From the NCBI GenBank assembly GCA_024102915.1, contig JAGFJG010000121.1, forward strand, positions 1 through 64,000: a DNA stretch of 64,000 nt, written 5' to 3'. Source of the DNA: Caldilineales bacterium. Its GTDB lineage: Bacteria; Chloroflexota; Anaerolineae; J102. This document shows, piece after piece, positions 1 to 10,179 of this stretch (its first letter is position 1; every line of letters begins with the position of its first letter). The position numbers and the translations under genes are program-made. Below the pieces are notes generated by a model, which saw only the letters and a program-made list of their open reading frames with translations, had not been told where the DNA came from and searched no databases.

Positions 1-384
1 GAATGCCGCACCTTCGCCCATGCTAATGGTCGAGAGCATGAATCCATCGCCGCCAAAGAGGCCCAGCCGGTCAGCGCCGAACATCAGTCCATAGCCAATA
101 GCGGCAAAGAGAATTGTGGCAACGGCGAAGTCCATCAGGTTCTTCATCAACAGGTTGGCGGCATTTTTCGCCCGGCTCAAGCCGCTTTCCACCATGGCAA
201 AACCAGCCTGCATAAAGAAGACCAGGAACGCGGCCACCAGTACCCAGATCACATCGACGGCTGAGGCGACTGTCGCGGTGTCTGGTTCATCGGAACCCTG
301 AGCAAAGGCGGTGCCGGCAATGAGTACACTGAGAATGAGGGCAAGGCCGATAGGCGCAAGTTTCCGTACTGTTCGTCTGTGCAT
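1..384 (-). CDS. amt: Ammonium transporter Amt, N-terminal part (cut by window edge)
   Basis: This is the first 128 codons of an Amt/MEP/Rh-family ammonium channel, which continues beyond the left edge. The ATG at 384 is preceded by a GAGAGGAG ribosome site. Residues 1-25 form a cleavable signal peptide ending near AFAQG, as is usual for bacterial Amt proteins. The sequence then reads DVIWVLVAAFLVFFMQAGFA and MVESGLSRAKNAANLLMKN, the conserved first transmembrane helix and following loop of the family. A second hydrophobic helix (about 86-105) follows. The protein would conduct ammonium across the inner membrane. No GlnK partner is visible because the downstream side is outside the window. 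The family call is firm. Confidence 0.9.
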   Translation of the reverse strand, partial: MHRRTVRKLAPIGLALILSVLIAGTAFAQGSDEPDTATVASAVDVIWVLVAAFLVFFMQAGFAMVESGLSRAKNAANLLMKNLMDFAVATILFAAIGYGLMFGADRLGLFGGDGFMLSTISMGEGAAF

Positions 385-514
385 GAGATTCACTCCTCTC
401 TTTTGATAAGTTGAATAGAAAATCGCAATGAGTGCGCCGAACAACGCACCATGTGAGGAGTATATCGAAGCCCCGACCCCCTATCTAGTACCCAAATGGA
501 TCATTTTTTGATTT

Positions 515-542
515 GCTCCCCGTAATATCGTGGCCGGGGAGC
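515..542. other. 8-bp perfect hairpin between carB and amt
   Basis: GCTCCCCG (515-522) and CGGGGAGC (535-542) form a perfect 8-bp stem with a 12-nt loop, about 25 nt after the carB stop on the minus strand. In that direction the hairpin is followed by an A-rich run, not T's, so it is not a canonical intrinsic terminator. It may still stabilise the 3' end of the carAB transcript. Confidence 0.3.
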
Positions 543-566
543 GCGCCGACCATTACAAAACCTGTC

Positions 567-3500
567 TCATTGTTTCTTGGAATGATGCGTTTGCAGACTG
601 GTTACGGTCAGTGCATTTTCCTGCATCGCCCGAATGCCGGTGACCGCCGCCTGCGCTGCCGAAAGCGTTGTGATCAGGGGGATGTCGAGACGAGTCGCCA
701 GGCGGCGAATTCTGGCGCCGTCCGACCGGCTTTCCGGCCCCAACGGCGTGTTGATGATCAATTGGATCTTACCTTCACGCATGGCATCGAGCGTGGTATA
801 TGCCGCCTCGCCCGACACCGCCTTGGCCAGAACAGTGACCGGGAGTCCGGTGCGGTGGAAATAGGCTGCCGTGCCGGGCGTCGCATAAAGTTGAAAACCG
901 AGGCGGTGCAGATCCCGTCCTATCTTCAGGGCTGCCCCCTTATCGAAATCGTTCACCGTGATCAGCACGCCGCCGCTTTGCGGCAAGGGGTTGCCCGCCG
1001 CTATCTGGGCCTTGGCGAAGGCATGCCCGAAGCGCGGGGCGAATCCCATGACCTCGCCGGTCGAGCGCATCTCCGGGCCGAGCACCGTGTCCACTTCGGG
1101 GAACTTGATGAAGGGCAGCACGGCCTCTTTCACGAAAAAGCCGTCGATGTCCGGCTCGCTGACGGAGCCGATATCATCCAGCTTGCGGCCAACCATCACC
1201 TCGGTGGCGATACGAGCGAGAGGGACGCCGGTGGCTTTGCTGACAAATGGCACGGTGCGGCTGGCGCGCGGGTTCACTTCCAACACATATACGACATCGT
1301 CCTTGATCGCATACTGCACATTCATCAAACCCCGCACACCCAACGCCAGACCCAGACGCCGGGTGTAATCCCGAATGATGGAGAGATGGTAGTTCGACAC
1401 CTTGTAGGGCGGGAGCACGCAGGCGCTGTCGCCGGAATGGATGCCCGCTTCTTCGATGTGCTGCATCACCCCGCCAATGACCACGCGTTCGCCATCGCAC
1501 ACGGCATCGACATCCACCTCATACGCATCCTCCAGGAATTGGTCGATCAGGATGGCGCGACCCTCGGCTGCGGCCACGGCCTCGGCCATGTATTGCTCCA
1601 GGGCTAACTCGCTCTCGACGATGGCCATCGCCCGGCCGCCCAGCACAAAGGAAGGCCGCACCACCACTGGATAGCCGATCTGGCGGGCGACCGCGCGGGC
1701 TTCGGCCAGACTGTGGGCGATGCCATTGGCCGGGCAGGGGATGTCCAGTTCGGCCAGCAAAGCGCCAAACCGCCCACGATCCTCGGCCAGGGCGATGGAA
1801 TCCGGCGATGTGCCGAGAATGGGCACGCCCGTCGCCTCCAGCCCATCCGCCAGATTCAGCGGCGTCTGTCCGCCGAACTGCACGACCACCCCCGCCAACT
1901 GCAACCCTGACCCCGTCCTCTCTCCGCTTTCCACTTCGATGATATTCAACACGTCTTCCAGCGTCAGCGGCTCGAAATAGAGCCGGTCGGAGGTGTCGTA
2001 GTCGGTGGATACCGTCTCGGGATTGCAGTTGACCATGATCGCTTCGTAGCCCAAATCCTGCAGGGCGAATGCGGCATGGCAGCAGCAATAGTCGAATTCG
2101 ATGCCCTGGCCGATGCGGTTGGGGCCGCCGCCGAGGATGACGACCTTTGGCTTTGCGCCGGGATTCGATTCATCCTCGCGTTCGTAGCTGCTATAAAGGT
2201 AGGGCGTAAACGCCTCAAATTCGGCGGCGCAGGTATCGACTCGCGCGTAGGTGGGGAGGATGCCGAGACGGCGACGGAGGGCGCGCACTTTCTCCGTCTC
2301 CCGGAGGTCGAGTAGTTCGGCAATGCGGGCATCGGCAAGCCCGTATCGCTTGGCTCGAAGCAAAAGGGTCGGGGTCAGGTCATCCAGGTTGGTACCGGCC
2401 AATTCCTTTTCGAGCGCCACGATCTGCGCCAATTGCTGCACGAACCACGGATCGAACCCGCTCAATTCGCAGATTTCGTCGCACTCCCATTCGCGCCAAA
2501 GCGCTTCGTGCACCGCTCGCAGCCGGTCCCGATTCGGCCAGCGAATCAATCTCTCAAGTTCCGATCGCCGCTCTCTGTCCTCCGACTTCCGACTTCCATT
2601 GTTCAGCCCCTTCCATCCATTGACGCCGATCTCCAGCGACCGGAACCCTTTGTTCAACGCCTCCTTGAACGTGCGGCCAATGGCCATCGCTTCGCCCACG
2701 CTTTTCATTTGCGGGCCGAGGGTGGGATCCACGCCGGGGAATTTCTCGAAAGCCCAGCGCGGCAGTTTGACGACGACATAATCCAGGCTGGGTTCATAGG
2801 CGGCCACCGTCTCACGAGTGATGTCATTGCGGATTTCGTCCAACGTGTAACCCACGGCCAGCAAGGCTGCGATCTTGGCGATGGGGAAGCCGGTGGCTTT
2901 GGATGCGAGGGCGGACGAGCGACTGACGCGCGGGTTCATTTCGATGACGAGAATGTGCCCGCTGGCCGGGTCCACGGCGAACTGCACATTCGAGCCGCCG
3001 GTCTCCACGCCCACGGCATCCATAACTACGCGCGCCTGGTCGCGTAGGCGCTGGTATTCCCGGTCGGTCAACGTCTGCGCCGGAGCGACGGTGATGCTGT
3101 CGCCGGTGTGCACGCCCATCGGGTCCAGATTTTCGATGGAGCAAACGACCACGAAATTGCCCGCCCGGTCGCGCATGACTTCCAACTCGAACTCTTTCCA
3201 GCCCAAAACCGATTCTTCGACCAGCACGCTGCCTGCTGGCGAGAGGCGCAAGCCGTGCTCGACCTTTTCGACGAAATCCTCGGCGTTCTCGGCGATGCCG
3301 CCGCCGCTGCCGCCCAACGTGAACGACGCCCGGATCAGGATGGGGAAACGACCGATCTCAGCCGCAATCGCCTGCGCTTCGGCCAGGCTGGCGGCCAGCC
3401 CGGATTGGGGGCATGCCAGCCCGGCAGCCGCCATCGTCTCCTTGAACAATAGCCGATCCTCGGCCAGTTGCATCGCACGCAGCGAAGCGCCGATCAATTC

Positions 3501-3839
3501 GACGCCATGCCGTTCGAGCACGCCCGCCTTCGCCAAATCGATGGCGAGATTGAGCGCCGTCTGCCCGCCCACGGTGGGAAGCAGGGCATCCGGCTGTTCC
3601 TGGGCGATGATCTGCTCGACAATTTCGACGGTCAGCGGCTCGACGTAAGTGGCATCGGCGAGATTCGGGTCAGTCATCACGGTGGCGGGATTGCTGTTCA
3701 CCAGGATGACGCGATAGCCCTGGGCTTTCAGCGCCTTCACCGCCTGCGAGCCGGAGTAATCGAACTCGCACGCCTGACCGATAACGATTGGCCCGGCGCC
3801 GAGCACGAGAATGGATTGGATGTCGGTGCGTTTTGGCAT
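567..3839 (-). CDS. carB: Carbamoyl-phosphate synthase large subunit
   Basis: This is the 1090-residue CarB (E. coli CarB is 1073). It makes carbamoyl phosphate from bicarbonate, ammonia and two ATP for pyrimidine and arginine synthesis. The two homologous ATP-grasp halves are clear: an N-terminal half with [17 protein letters not shown] and NPATVMTDP, and a C-terminal half with [17 protein letters not shown] and [20 protein letters not shown]. An MGS-like allosteric domain closes the protein ([13 protein letters not shown]). It lies 17 nt after carA, so the two are co-transcribed. The start is ATG, and no good Shine-Dalgarno is seen, which fits translational coupling to carA. An unusual charged insert lies at about residues 413-428 in the linker before the oligomerisation domain (see the repeat entry). 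Confidence 0.98.
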   Translation of the reverse strand: MPKRTDIQSILVLGAGPIVIGQACEFDYSGSQAVKALKAQGYRVILVNSNPATVMTDPNLADATYVEPLTVEIVEQIIAQEQPDALLPTVGGQTALNLAIDLAKAGVLERHGVELIGASLRAMQLAEDRLLFKETMAAAGLACPQSGLAASLAEAQAIAAEIGRFPILIRASFTLGGSGGGIAENAEDFVEKVEHGLRLSPAGSVLVEESVLGWKEFELEVMRDRAGNFVVVCSIENLDPMGVHTGDSITVAPAQTLTDREYQRLRDQARVVMDAVGVETGGSNVQFAVDPASGHILVIEMNPRVSRSSALASKATGFPIAKIAALLAVGYTLDEIRNDITRETVAAYEPSLDYVVVKLPRWAFEKFPGVDPTLGPQMKSVGEAMAIGRTFKEALNKGFRSLEIGVNGWKGLNNGSRKSEDRERRSELERLIRWPNRDRLRAVHEALWREWECDEICELSGFDPWFVQQLAQIVALEKELAGTNLDDLTPTLLLRAKRYGLADARIAELLDLRETEKVRALRRRLGILPTYARVDTCAAEFEAFTPYLYSSYEREDESNPGAKPKVVILGGGPNRIGQGIEFDYCCCHAAFALQDLGYEAIMVNCNPETVSTDYDTSDRLYFEPLTLEDVLNIIEVESGERTGSGLQLAGVVVQFGGQTPLNLADGLEATGVPILGTSPDSIALAEDRGRFGALLAELDIPCPANGIAHSLAEARAVARQIGYPVVVRPSFVLGGRAMAIVESELALEQYMAEAVAAAEGRAILIDQFLEDAYEVDVDAVCDGERVVIGGVMQHIEEAGIHSGDSACVLPPYKVSNYHLSIIRDYTRRLGLALGVRGLMNVQYAIKDDVVYVLEVNPRASRTVPFVSKATGVPLARIATEVMVGRKLDDIGSVSEPDIDGFFVKEAVLPFIKFPEVDTVLGPEMRSTGEVMGFAPRFGHAFAKAQIAAGNPLPQSGGVLITVNDFDKGAALKIGRDLHRLGFQLYATPGTAAYFHRTGLPVTVLAKAVSGEAAYTTLDAMREGKIQLIINTPLGPESRSDGARIRRLATRLDIPLITTLSAAQAAVTGIRAMQENALTVTSLQTHHSKKQ
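2553..2600. repeat. Word-like direct repeat inside carB
   Basis: On the coding strand this stretch contains tandem copies of the word GGAAGTC followed by GGAGGACAGAGAGCGGC. It encodes the charged residues [15 protein letters not shown], in the variable linker that follows the first ATP-grasp half. Most CarB proteins have only a short divergent linker here. The composition resembles the short repetitive 'words' found in intergenic palindromes elsewhere in this window. In-frame insertion of a dispersed repeat is an inference. Confidence 0.4.
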
Positions 3840-3856
3840 TTGCTGAGCAGGGGGAA

Positions 3857-4981
3857 TTATTGATGATTGCCCGACATCAGGCGGGTGAACTGGGCAAAAA
3901 GGTAGTCGGCGTCGTGCGTTCCCGGCGAGGCTTCGGGATGATATTGCACGGAGAAGGCGGGGCGATCTCGCAGGCGTAGCCCTTCCACGGTGCCGTCATT
4001 GAGATTGAGATGCGTCACCTCGGCCCAATCGGGCATGGTCTCGGCTCGCACGGCATAATTGTGGTTTTGGCTGGTGATCTGCACCCGGCCTGCCTGGCTA
4101 TCCCGGACAGGATGATTGCTGCCATGATGCCCGAATTTGAGCTTGTATGTCTCGGCTCCAATCGCCAGCCCTAAAATCTGGTGGCCCAGGCAGATGCCGA
4201 AAATGGGCAGATCGTGTTCCAGCAATTCGGCGACGGCAGTGGCGGCGTAGGGCAGGCCTGCCGGGTCGCCGGGACCGTTCGAGAGAAACACGCCATCCGG
4301 TTTCAGGGCCAGCACATCGGCGGTAGGCGTTTGCGCCGGCACCACCTGCACCCGGCAGCCGTGGCTGGTCAGCCGCCGCAGGATATTGTATTTGATGCCG
4401 AAATCGTAGGCGACGACATGGAAATTGCGCTCCGGCAGTTTCCCCGTAGAAATCCAGTCCAGATCACTTTCCTCCTCCCAGGCGTATGGCGCCATGCAGC
4501 TCACCTCCTGCACCAGGTCCCGGCCTTCGGTTCCTTCCCAGGCGCGAGCCATGTTCAGCAATTCGGGGACGCCCAGACTGCCATCGGTGCAGAGGGCGCC
4601 GTGCAGGCTGCCGTGCTGGCGTAGAAGTCGCGTCAGATAACGGGTGTCGATTTCGCTGATGCCGGGGATGCCGTGGCGTTCGAGATAGCCGGAAAGGTCT
4701 TCGCTGGCCCGCCAGTTGCTCACGATGGGGCTGAGTTCCCGCACGATGAAACCGCTCAGCCAGGGACGCCGTGATTCCAAATCTTCGCCATTGATGCCGG
4801 TGTTGCCGACCTGCGGCACGGTCATGGCGATCATCTGCCCCCGATAAGAGGGGTCGGTGATCGCCTCTTGGTAGCCGGTCATGCTGGTGTTGAACACCAC
4901 TTCGCCCACGGCGCATGTTTTCGCGCCAAAGCCAATTCCCTCGAATATTGTGCCGTCCGCAAGTACGAGATGCGCTTTCAA
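3857..4981 (-). CDS. carA: Carbamoyl-phosphate synthase small subunit (glutaminase)
   Basis: This 374-residue CarA hydrolyses glutamine and passes ammonia to CarB. The N-terminal small-subunit domain ([19 protein letters not shown]) is followed by a class I glutamine amidotransferase domain. The nucleophile is Cys264 in GICLGHQ, and the His348/Glu350 pair lies in YHPEAS. The reading frame opens at TTG (4979-4981), giving [10 protein letters not shown]. No in-frame ATG precedes the conserved domain, so TTG is the likely start, with AAGGA about 11 nt upstream. E. coli carA is also reported to start with a rare codon. It is the first gene of a carA-carB operon. Regulation is not evident, but a dyad around TTCCGAA lies upstream at 5024-5042. 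Confidence 0.97.
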   Translation of the reverse strand: MKAHLVLADGTIFEGIGFGAKTCAVGEVVFNTSMTGYQEAITDPSYRGQMIAMTVPQVGNTGINGEDLESRRPWLSGFIVRELSPIVSNWRASEDLSGYLERHGIPGISEIDTRYLTRLLRQHGSLHGALCTDGSLGVPELLNMARAWEGTEGRDLVQEVSCMAPYAWEEESDLDWISTGKLPERNFHVVAYDFGIKYNILRRLTSHGCRVQVVPAQTPTADVLALKPDGVFLSNGPGDPAGLPYAATAVAELLEHDLPIFGICLGHQILGLAIGAETYKLKFGHHGSNHPVRDSQAGRVQITSQNHNYAVRAETMPDWAEVTHLNLNDGTVEGLRLRDRPAFSVQYHPEASPGTHDADYLFAQFTRLMSGNHQ

Positions 4982-5057
4982 TTCGTTCGATGTCCTTACT
5001 TTGTCAATCCTGTTGTGTACAATTCAGACTTCCGAACTGAAGTCACGATGAAACCAA

Positions 5058-5170
5058 TAGTTTTGTTCTCGACGATAGACGGCGGACGATAGACGATGGA
5101 GCACATTTTGCCAGTGCATTTTGCCATCGTCCATCGTCAATGGTCTGACGTCAACTGGCAGACAAAAGTA
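5058..5170. repeat. Imperfect palindromic repeat, family 1, copy A
   Basis: This non-coding element of about 113 bp opens with TAGTTTTGTTCTCGACGATAG and ends with CCATCGTCCATCGTCAATGG and then AAAAGTA. The left half repeats the word GACGATRGAC and the right half carries its inverse, so the whole can fold back on itself. A second copy lies at 15990-16090. It sits between carA and the AlbA-domain gene, just upstream of that gene's promoter. Confidence 0.7.
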
Positions 5171-5209
5171 TCGTTTTCATAATGATATCAGTTCGGAAAC
5201 AGAAAGTTA

Positions 5210-5238
5210 TTGCAGCGCCTTTAGTATATTGCTACAAT
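5210..5238 (+). promoter_or_regulatory. Sigma-70-type promoter for the AlbA-domain gene
   Basis: TTGCAG (5210-5215) and TACAAT (5233-5238) are separated by exactly 17 bp, a near-consensus housekeeping promoter. Transcription would start near 5245. This rules out the upstream in-frame ATG at 5182 and supports the ATG at 5290 as the start. Confidence 0.7.
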
Positions 5239-5289
5239 CGCACCGTCAGCCAATCCGCCGACTCAGCGCCACCCAATCGAAGCAACTTC

Positions 5290-6294
5290 ATGTCAGCCAG
5301 AACTGAGTTCGAAATCCGCAAAAGCCCCATTGTTTTTCTGAAAAGGTTGGTTGTGATCGAGTTCGCATTCGCCTTCTTGCCGCTCGTCGCCATCCTGTTA
5401 TTCGATGCCGTTGGGCAATACGACCGGCTGGCCCTGGCGCAATCGGTGCCCTTTTCCATTTTGCTGACCCTGATTTTGACGGCGCTGCAAATTCTGATCG
5501 TCGTCCTCTCGTTCGCCGCCTGGTACCTGCCCTATTATGTGATAAACCCTCAGAGTCTGGCGCTGAAGCGGGCTTTCGGCGGAACCAGCAAACTGGCCGA
5601 CACACAAACGATCACGCGCATCGAATTCTCGCAGGGCTTGCTGGGGAAGCGATTCGATTACGGGGTTTTGACGTTCTTCGATGGCGACCAGCAATTGGGT
5701 CGGATGGCGGATGTGCCTGACCCCGACCAGGTCATCGAATCGATTATGGACATGGTGGATGCTCGCCCGCCCGCTGAACTGCCTTTTGCTTTCGACGACC
5801 CTCAAGCGCTGATCACCGCTGGCGAGGGGCAATTTGTCGAATTCAAAGCCAGCCTGCTCTGGGATTATCGACAACAGAAGCCCAACAAAAATCTATACGA
5901 GCCGGTGATGAAGAATCTGGTCGGGTTCATGAATAGCCAAGGGGGCGTGGTATTGATCGGCGTGGGTGACGATGGCGAGATTCTGGGGCTGGAACCCGAC
6001 TTCAAAACGCTGAAAAAGCAGAATAGCGATGAATTCGAAAATGTCTTCAACAACGCGTTCCGCTCCATGATCGGCGTCGAGTATCACCGCTTTATCGATG
6101 TCAGTTTTCCGGTTATTGGCGAAGCAACGGTGTGCATGATCCTCGTCCGGCCAGCGACAATCCCTGCGTTTCTGTCCATTCGAGATACCGAAGAATTTTA
6201 CATCCGTGCGGGAAATGGCAGCCAGCCGCTTTCGATCAGCAAGGCGGCCAGCTATATTCAGACTCGTTTCGGCGAGGATGGCGCGCGGGTGTAA
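5290..6294 (+). CDS. Membrane-anchored AlbA_2 (Schlafen-type) domain protein
   Basis: The protein has 334 residues from the ATG at 5290; the frame is open further upstream, but a promoter lies inside that extension. The N-terminus has two hydrophobic segments (about 17-40 and 57-82), followed by a short PH-like region that resembles bacterial membrane PH proteins (inferred). The C-terminal half is an AlbA_2/Schlafen-type domain: the signature EGQFVEFKAS, then NLVGFMNSQGGVVLIGVGDDG and FYIRAGNGSQPLS. AlbA_2 domains bind nucleotides or nucleic acids and are often fused to regulators or defence proteins. Tethering one to the membrane is unusual. Its role is unknown and it stands alone, ending before a terminator shared with the opposite gene. 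Confidence 0.75.
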   Translation: MSARTEFEIRKSPIVFLKRLVVIEFAFAFLPLVAILLFDAVGQYDRLALAQSVPFSILLTLILTALQILIVVLSFAAWYLPYYVINPQSLALKRAFGGTSKLADTQTITRIEFSQGLLGKRFDYGVLTFFDGDQQLGRMADVPDPDQVIESIMDMVDARPPAELPFAFDDPQALITAGEGQFVEFKASLLWDYRQQKPNKNLYEPVMKNLVGFMNSQGGVVLIGVGDDGEILGLEPDFKTLKKQNSDEFENVFNNAFRSMIGVEYHRFIDVSFPVIGEATVCMILVRPATIPAFLSIRDTEEFYIRAGNGSQPLSISKAASYIQTRFGEDGARV

Positions 6295-6322
6295 CAAAGA
6301 CGAAAGCGACTGAACGCCATGC

Positions 6323-6350
6323 AAAAAGCCCGTGAGCGATCTCACGGGCT
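6323..6350 (-). terminator. Intrinsic terminator of the YceI gene
   Basis: A perfect 10-bp stem (AGCCCGTGAG 6327-6336 with CTCACGGGCT 6341-6350, 4-nt loop) is followed on the minus strand by five T's (6327-6323). It lies about 30 nt past the yceI stop. It may also act for the converging AlbA-domain gene, although the T-run on that side is poor. Confidence 0.85.
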
Positions 6351-6378
6351 TGATTTAGAGAGAGAAGAAAAGGATGTA

Positions 6379-6924
6379 CTAGGCGGGGACAGTTTCGGTT
6401 TCGGGCACTTCCACCAACTGCACTTCGGCGTTGATGTTCACTTTATCGCCTACCAGCCATCCGCCGGATTCCAGGGCGACGTTCCAGGTGATGCCGAAGT
6501 CTTTGCGGCTGATGTGGGTGCTGGCGCTCAGCGCCCGGCGCTGGTTGCCCCAGGGGTCTTTGGCCCGGCCATTGTCCGTCACATTCCATGTGATCTCGCG
6601 GGTGACGTCCTTGATGGTCAGGTCGCCGGTCACCTTGAACTCATCCTTTCCTGCGGGTTGCACACGCTTACTGCGGAAGGCGATCTGGGGGTAGTTCTCG
6701 ACATCGAAAAAGTCGGGGGATTTGAGATGGTTCTCACGGTCTTTGTCGCCCGTGTCAATGCTGGCGACATCGATGCTGCCCTGCACGGACGAAGCGGAAG
6801 GGGCGTTGTCATCGATCTTGATCTCGCCTGCAAAGCTGCCAAAGCTGCCGCGCACGGTCGTGATCACCATATGCTTGACGCTGAATTCAATAGAGGTGTG
6901 GCTGGGGTCGATTTTCCAGGACAT
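6379..6924 (-). CDS. YceI-family polyisoprenoid-binding-like protein
   Basis: This 181-residue YceI-domain protein has a lipocalin-like barrel that in relatives binds a polyisoprenoid. The usual opening WKIDPSHTSIEFSVKHM is followed by VRGSFGSFAGEI, FDVENYPQIAFRS and the C-terminal DFGITWNV and VGDKVNINAEVQL. There is no signal peptide, so it is probably cytoplasmic, unlike periplasmic E. coli YceI. An AGGAG site lies 9 nt before the ATG at 6924. It is a single-gene unit, divergent from the BTAD regulator and followed by a strong terminator. The substrate is not predictable. Confidence 0.92.
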   Translation of the reverse strand: MSWKIDPSHTSIEFSVKHMVITTVRGSFGSFAGEIKIDDNAPSASSVQGSIDVASIDTGDKDRENHLKSPDFFDVENYPQIAFRSKRVQPAGKDEFKVTGDLTIKDVTREITWNVTDNGRAKDPWGNQRRALSASTHISRKDFGITWNVALESGGWLVGDKVNINAEVQLVEVPETETVPA

Positions 6925-7122
6925 GGTTCGGTGCTCCTAAGATTTGGTGGAACGCACTGATTCAGTGCGAAACTGGGGTCAAATTGATTGATGACTTCAG
7001 ATTATCAAGCAAGCGTCCTGCAAGACGTCCCTTTGCATGTCCCTCTGCTCGTCCTTTTTGATTCGTGAATGCCCTTGTATGATAAACGAAGTGCTTTCGA
7101 CACAGCCAATGAGCGCCCAAGT

Positions 7123-10100
7123 ATGCCAATTCTCCAACTCAACCTCCTCGGTCATTCGCAGTTTTATGTGGATGATGCGCCCAAAGAACTAAAGAGCGCC
7201 AAAGCCGCTGCATTACTGGGTTTTCTGGCTGCTACAGCCGAGCCTCAGACACGGACGCATCTCACCGATATCCTCTGGCCGGACAGTCTGCCTGAGGCTG
7301 CACGAAAGAATCTGCGCAACGCCCTGTGGTCGATCCGCCGGGAGTTGGGGGAAGATTGGGTGGCGAGTGACGGCGATCGACTTGGCATCGCTCCGCAGGT
7401 TCGCTGTGACCTCTGGCAATTTGAATCGATCGTCGCTGATTTGGATGCCGCCAGTGCCACCGAACTCGCATCGGCCATGGCGCTGTATCGCGGGCCATTT
7501 CTAGATGGGCTGCTCGTACAGGATGCGCCTGAGTTTGAACTCTGGCTGGTCGATCAGCAGGCCTATTTGACGCAAAGATATCTGCGCCTGTTGGAAAAAC
7601 TGGTCGTGCTTTATCGCAGCGAAGGCGACTGGGCCGCGCTGGAAAAGGTGGCGCAGCGGGCGCTGACTGCCGACAATCTGCATGAACCCATGCATCGCGC
7701 ATTGATGGAAGCCTACGCCAACCAGGGCAATCGCAGCGAGGCATTGCGCCGGTATGATCATTTGCAACGCATCTTGCAGCAGGAATTGAGCGTCGAGCCG
7801 TTGCCCGAAACGCAAGCCTTACGAGCAGCTATCCTGGACGGAAGCCATCAGGAGGCTATCTCGCAACCGGTCGAGCGAGCGAGAACGGTCGTGATCGCTC
7901 CCGCCAGCCAGCGCACGGCGTTGATTGGACGAGAGGCCCAACTTGCCGCGCTGGGCCGGACAAATGAGCAGGTGATGACATCAGGCGCGCGCATCAGCCT
8001 GTTGATGGGCGAGATGGGCATCGGTAAGACCAGCCTGTGGCGGACATGGGCTGCCAGCCTGGGCTCGGACGCCGGGATTTACACCACCAGGGCGCTCGAA
8101 TCGACGCAGAATCTACCCTATGCTCCGCTCGTCGCCCTTTTCGGCCAAAACAGGCGCTTACGAAAACTGCTGCAAACGCCCGACCTTTTGCCTTCGGTCT
8201 GGCTGAATGAATTGCACCTGCTTGTACCCGACCTGAGTTCATCCCAAACGGTCGTTGCGATCCCAACCAGTTCGGACCCCAACGAGGAGCGCCGTCGCCT
8301 GTTCGAGGCCATGGTGCAGGTCATGCTGCTGGTCGGCAACCGCCCGCTCACGCTCTTCATCGACGATGTTCACTGGGCGGACTATGCCACCATCGATTGG
8401 CTGTCCTATCTGATCGAGCGCCTGCGCGACGAACCTCTGCACCTTGTTGTCGCCTATCGCCCTGCCGATGCCTCGCCGAAACTGGTGCATTTGGCGGCTA
8501 CCTGGCTGCGTCAGGGCGTGGCTGCCCAAATCCCCCTGCCACGTCTCAGCCTTGCGGAAGCGGCGGAACTCCTGGGCGAAGAGGATGAAGCAAGTTCTCG
8601 CCTGCAGGAAATCTATGGGCAGAGTGCGGGTAATCCCTATTTTCTCGTCGAATTGAGCCGCAATCCGGAAGCCGGTCTGCCCTCCGGGTTATCGGCGTTG
8701 CTGCGCGCGCGCATCAATCAGCTTTCCGATGCGAGTCGTCAATTGCTTCAGGCAGCGTCCATCCTCGAACCGGCTTTCGACTTCCCCTTGTTACGCCGTG
8801 TCAGTGGACGCAGCGAAGAGGAATGTTTGGATGCCATCGACGAATTGCTTCTGGCTGGGATTCTGACCGAACAGCCGCAGCATTTTGAATTCAATCATCC
8901 CCTGGTCGCCGCCATCGTGCGCCAGGACTTGAGCCTGGCTCGCCGCAGTTTCCTGCATCGCCGGGCGGCGGAGGCGCTGATGGTGCAGTCTGGCGGCAAA
9001 GACAAGTCGTTGACGGCGCAACTTGCCCGCCATTTCGCCGGGGCGGGTCAACATTTATTGGCTGCCGAATACGCCGTGCAGACTGCCCGCCAGGCGATGC
9101 AGGTGGGGGCGACGGCGGAGGCGGACGCCTGGTATCGGCAAGCATTGGCCTGGGACGAACAGCCGGAAACCTGGCTGGAACTGGGTCAGGCCCTGAACTT
9201 TAGCTCCGATCTCGACGCGGCCAGGAAGGCGCTGCGGAAGGCGCTGGACGACTTTACGCGACGCGGCGATTTCGAGCAATCCGCCCGCGCTCAATTGGGC
9301 ATGGCGGACAGCTACCTGCCTTCTGGTCAGGGGGATAGCGCTGTGCAATGGGCGCGGCGCGTGCTGGATAGCGAGGCGCAACTAAGCCCGCAAACGATTG
9401 CTCATGCCCATTTCATGATGGCGGCTGGCGGTCTGCAATCGGGGATGGCCCTGGCCGAGGTCGAGGCGCATCTCTTGCAGGCATCCGAGCTGGCGGAGGC
9501 GCACGAAATGCTGCCGATGGCCGCGCGCAGCCAGTTCGAGCTGGGCAATGCCCTCGCACAGCGCGGCAATCTCGCCGAAGCGATTCTGGCTTATGAACGA
9601 AGTCTTGATCTGGCTACGCGCGCCGGTGAACCGCCCTTGCAGGTTCTGGCGCACAACAACCTGGCCTTTCACATGATGCTCGTGGGCGACCTGACCCCGG
9701 CGACGGAACATCTGCAACGAGGGCTGGCGATGGCCGCCGAGTTCGGCATGTATGCGGCGTTTCAATACCTGTATAGCACCGCCAGCGAGATCGCCATCGC
9801 CGCCGGTCGCTGGGATGAGGCCGAGGTGTATCTGCAAAAGGCATTGGCGGAAGCCGAACAATTCCAGAACAGGCAGCATATCGCCAACGTGCGGGCCAAT
9901 ATGGGCCTGCTGGCGCGGGAACAGGGCAATCTCGCCGAGGCGATCCTTTTGCTCGAAACCGCCAGGGATATGCTGCTGGATGGCCGTCAATCACAGCATT
10001 TGCTGATCAAAACTGAGCTATGGATGGCGGAGGTCTATCTGCGGCGGGGCGAGCTTTCAGCGGCGAATTCAGCTTTGCAACAGGCGGAGGCACGGCTGGC

Positions 10101-10179
10101 CGGGGATGAGCGCCAGGGGCTATCGGCCTGGGCGGATCGCATTCGCCAGCAAATCGAGGCTGGCGTCGCTTCCGACTAA
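7123..10179 (+). CDS. BTAD-domain transcriptional activator with AAA/NACHT-like ATPase and TPR repeats
   Basis: The protein has 1018 residues from the ATG at 7123 (an upstream ATG at 7069 adds 18 residues unlike the family). Residues 1-90 form a winged-helix DNA-binding domain (LQLNLLGHSQF, RKNLRNALWSIRRELG). Residues about 95-245 form a bacterial transcriptional activation domain (RGPFLDGL, HRALMEAYANQGNRSEALRRYDHL). An ATPase follows, with Walker A GEMGIGKTS near 296-304 and Walker B LFIDDVHWAD. The C-terminal 400 residues are TPR-like helical repeats. The architecture matches large AfsR/MalT-like regulators that switch on target genes when a ligand frees the ATPase. The 3' end overlaps the convergent dehydrogenase gene by 4 bp. 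The target is unknown; the neighbouring sugar genes are candidates by position only. Confidence 0.88.
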   Translation: MPILQLNLLGHSQFYVDDAPKELKSAKAAALLGFLAATAEPQTRTHLTDILWPDSLPEAARKNLRNALWSIRRELGEDWVASDGDRLGIAPQVRCDLWQFESIVADLDAASATELASAMALYRGPFLDGLLVQDAPEFELWLVDQQAYLTQRYLRLLEKLVVLYRSEGDWAALEKVAQRALTADNLHEPMHRALMEAYANQGNRSEALRRYDHLQRILQQELSVEPLPETQALRAAILDGSHQEAISQPVERARTVVIAPASQRTALIGREAQLAALGRTNEQVMTSGARISLLMGEMGIGKTSLWRTWAASLGSDAGIYTTRALESTQNLPYAPLVALFGQNRRLRKLLQTPDLLPSVWLNELHLLVPDLSSSQTVVAIPTSSDPNEERRRLFEAMVQVMLLVGNRPLTLFIDDVHWADYATIDWLSYLIERLRDEPLHLVVAYRPADASPKLVHLAATWLRQGVAAQIPLPRLSLAEAAELLGEEDEASSRLQEIYGQSAGNPYFLVELSRNPEAGLPSGLSALLRARINQLSDASRQLLQAASILEPAFDFPLLRRVSGRSEEECLDAIDELLLAGILTEQPQHFEFNHPLVAAIVRQDLSLARRSFLHRRAAEALMVQSGGKDKSLTAQLARHFAGAGQHLLAAEYAVQTARQAMQVGATAEADAWYRQALAWDEQPETWLELGQALNFSSDLDAARKALRKALDDFTRRGDFEQSARAQLGMADSYLPSGQGDSAVQWARRVLDSEAQLSPQTIAHAHFMMAAGGLQSGMALAEVEAHLLQASELAEAHEMLPMAARSQFELGNALAQRGNLAEAILAYERSLDLATRAGEPPLQVLAHNNLAFHMMLVGDLTPATEHLQRGLAMAAEFGMYAAFQYLYSTASEIAIAAGRWDEAEVYLQKALAEAEQFQNRQHIANVRANMGLLAREQGNLAEAILLLETARDMLLDGRQSQHLLIKTELWMAEVYLRRGELSAANSALQQAEARLAGDERQGLSAWADRIRQQIEAGVASD

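Noticed and set aside
513-1607. 364-codon plus-strand ORF opposite carB
   Set aside because: It lies wholly antisense to the unmistakable carB gene and has no family features or ribosome site; high G+C makes long shadow frames.
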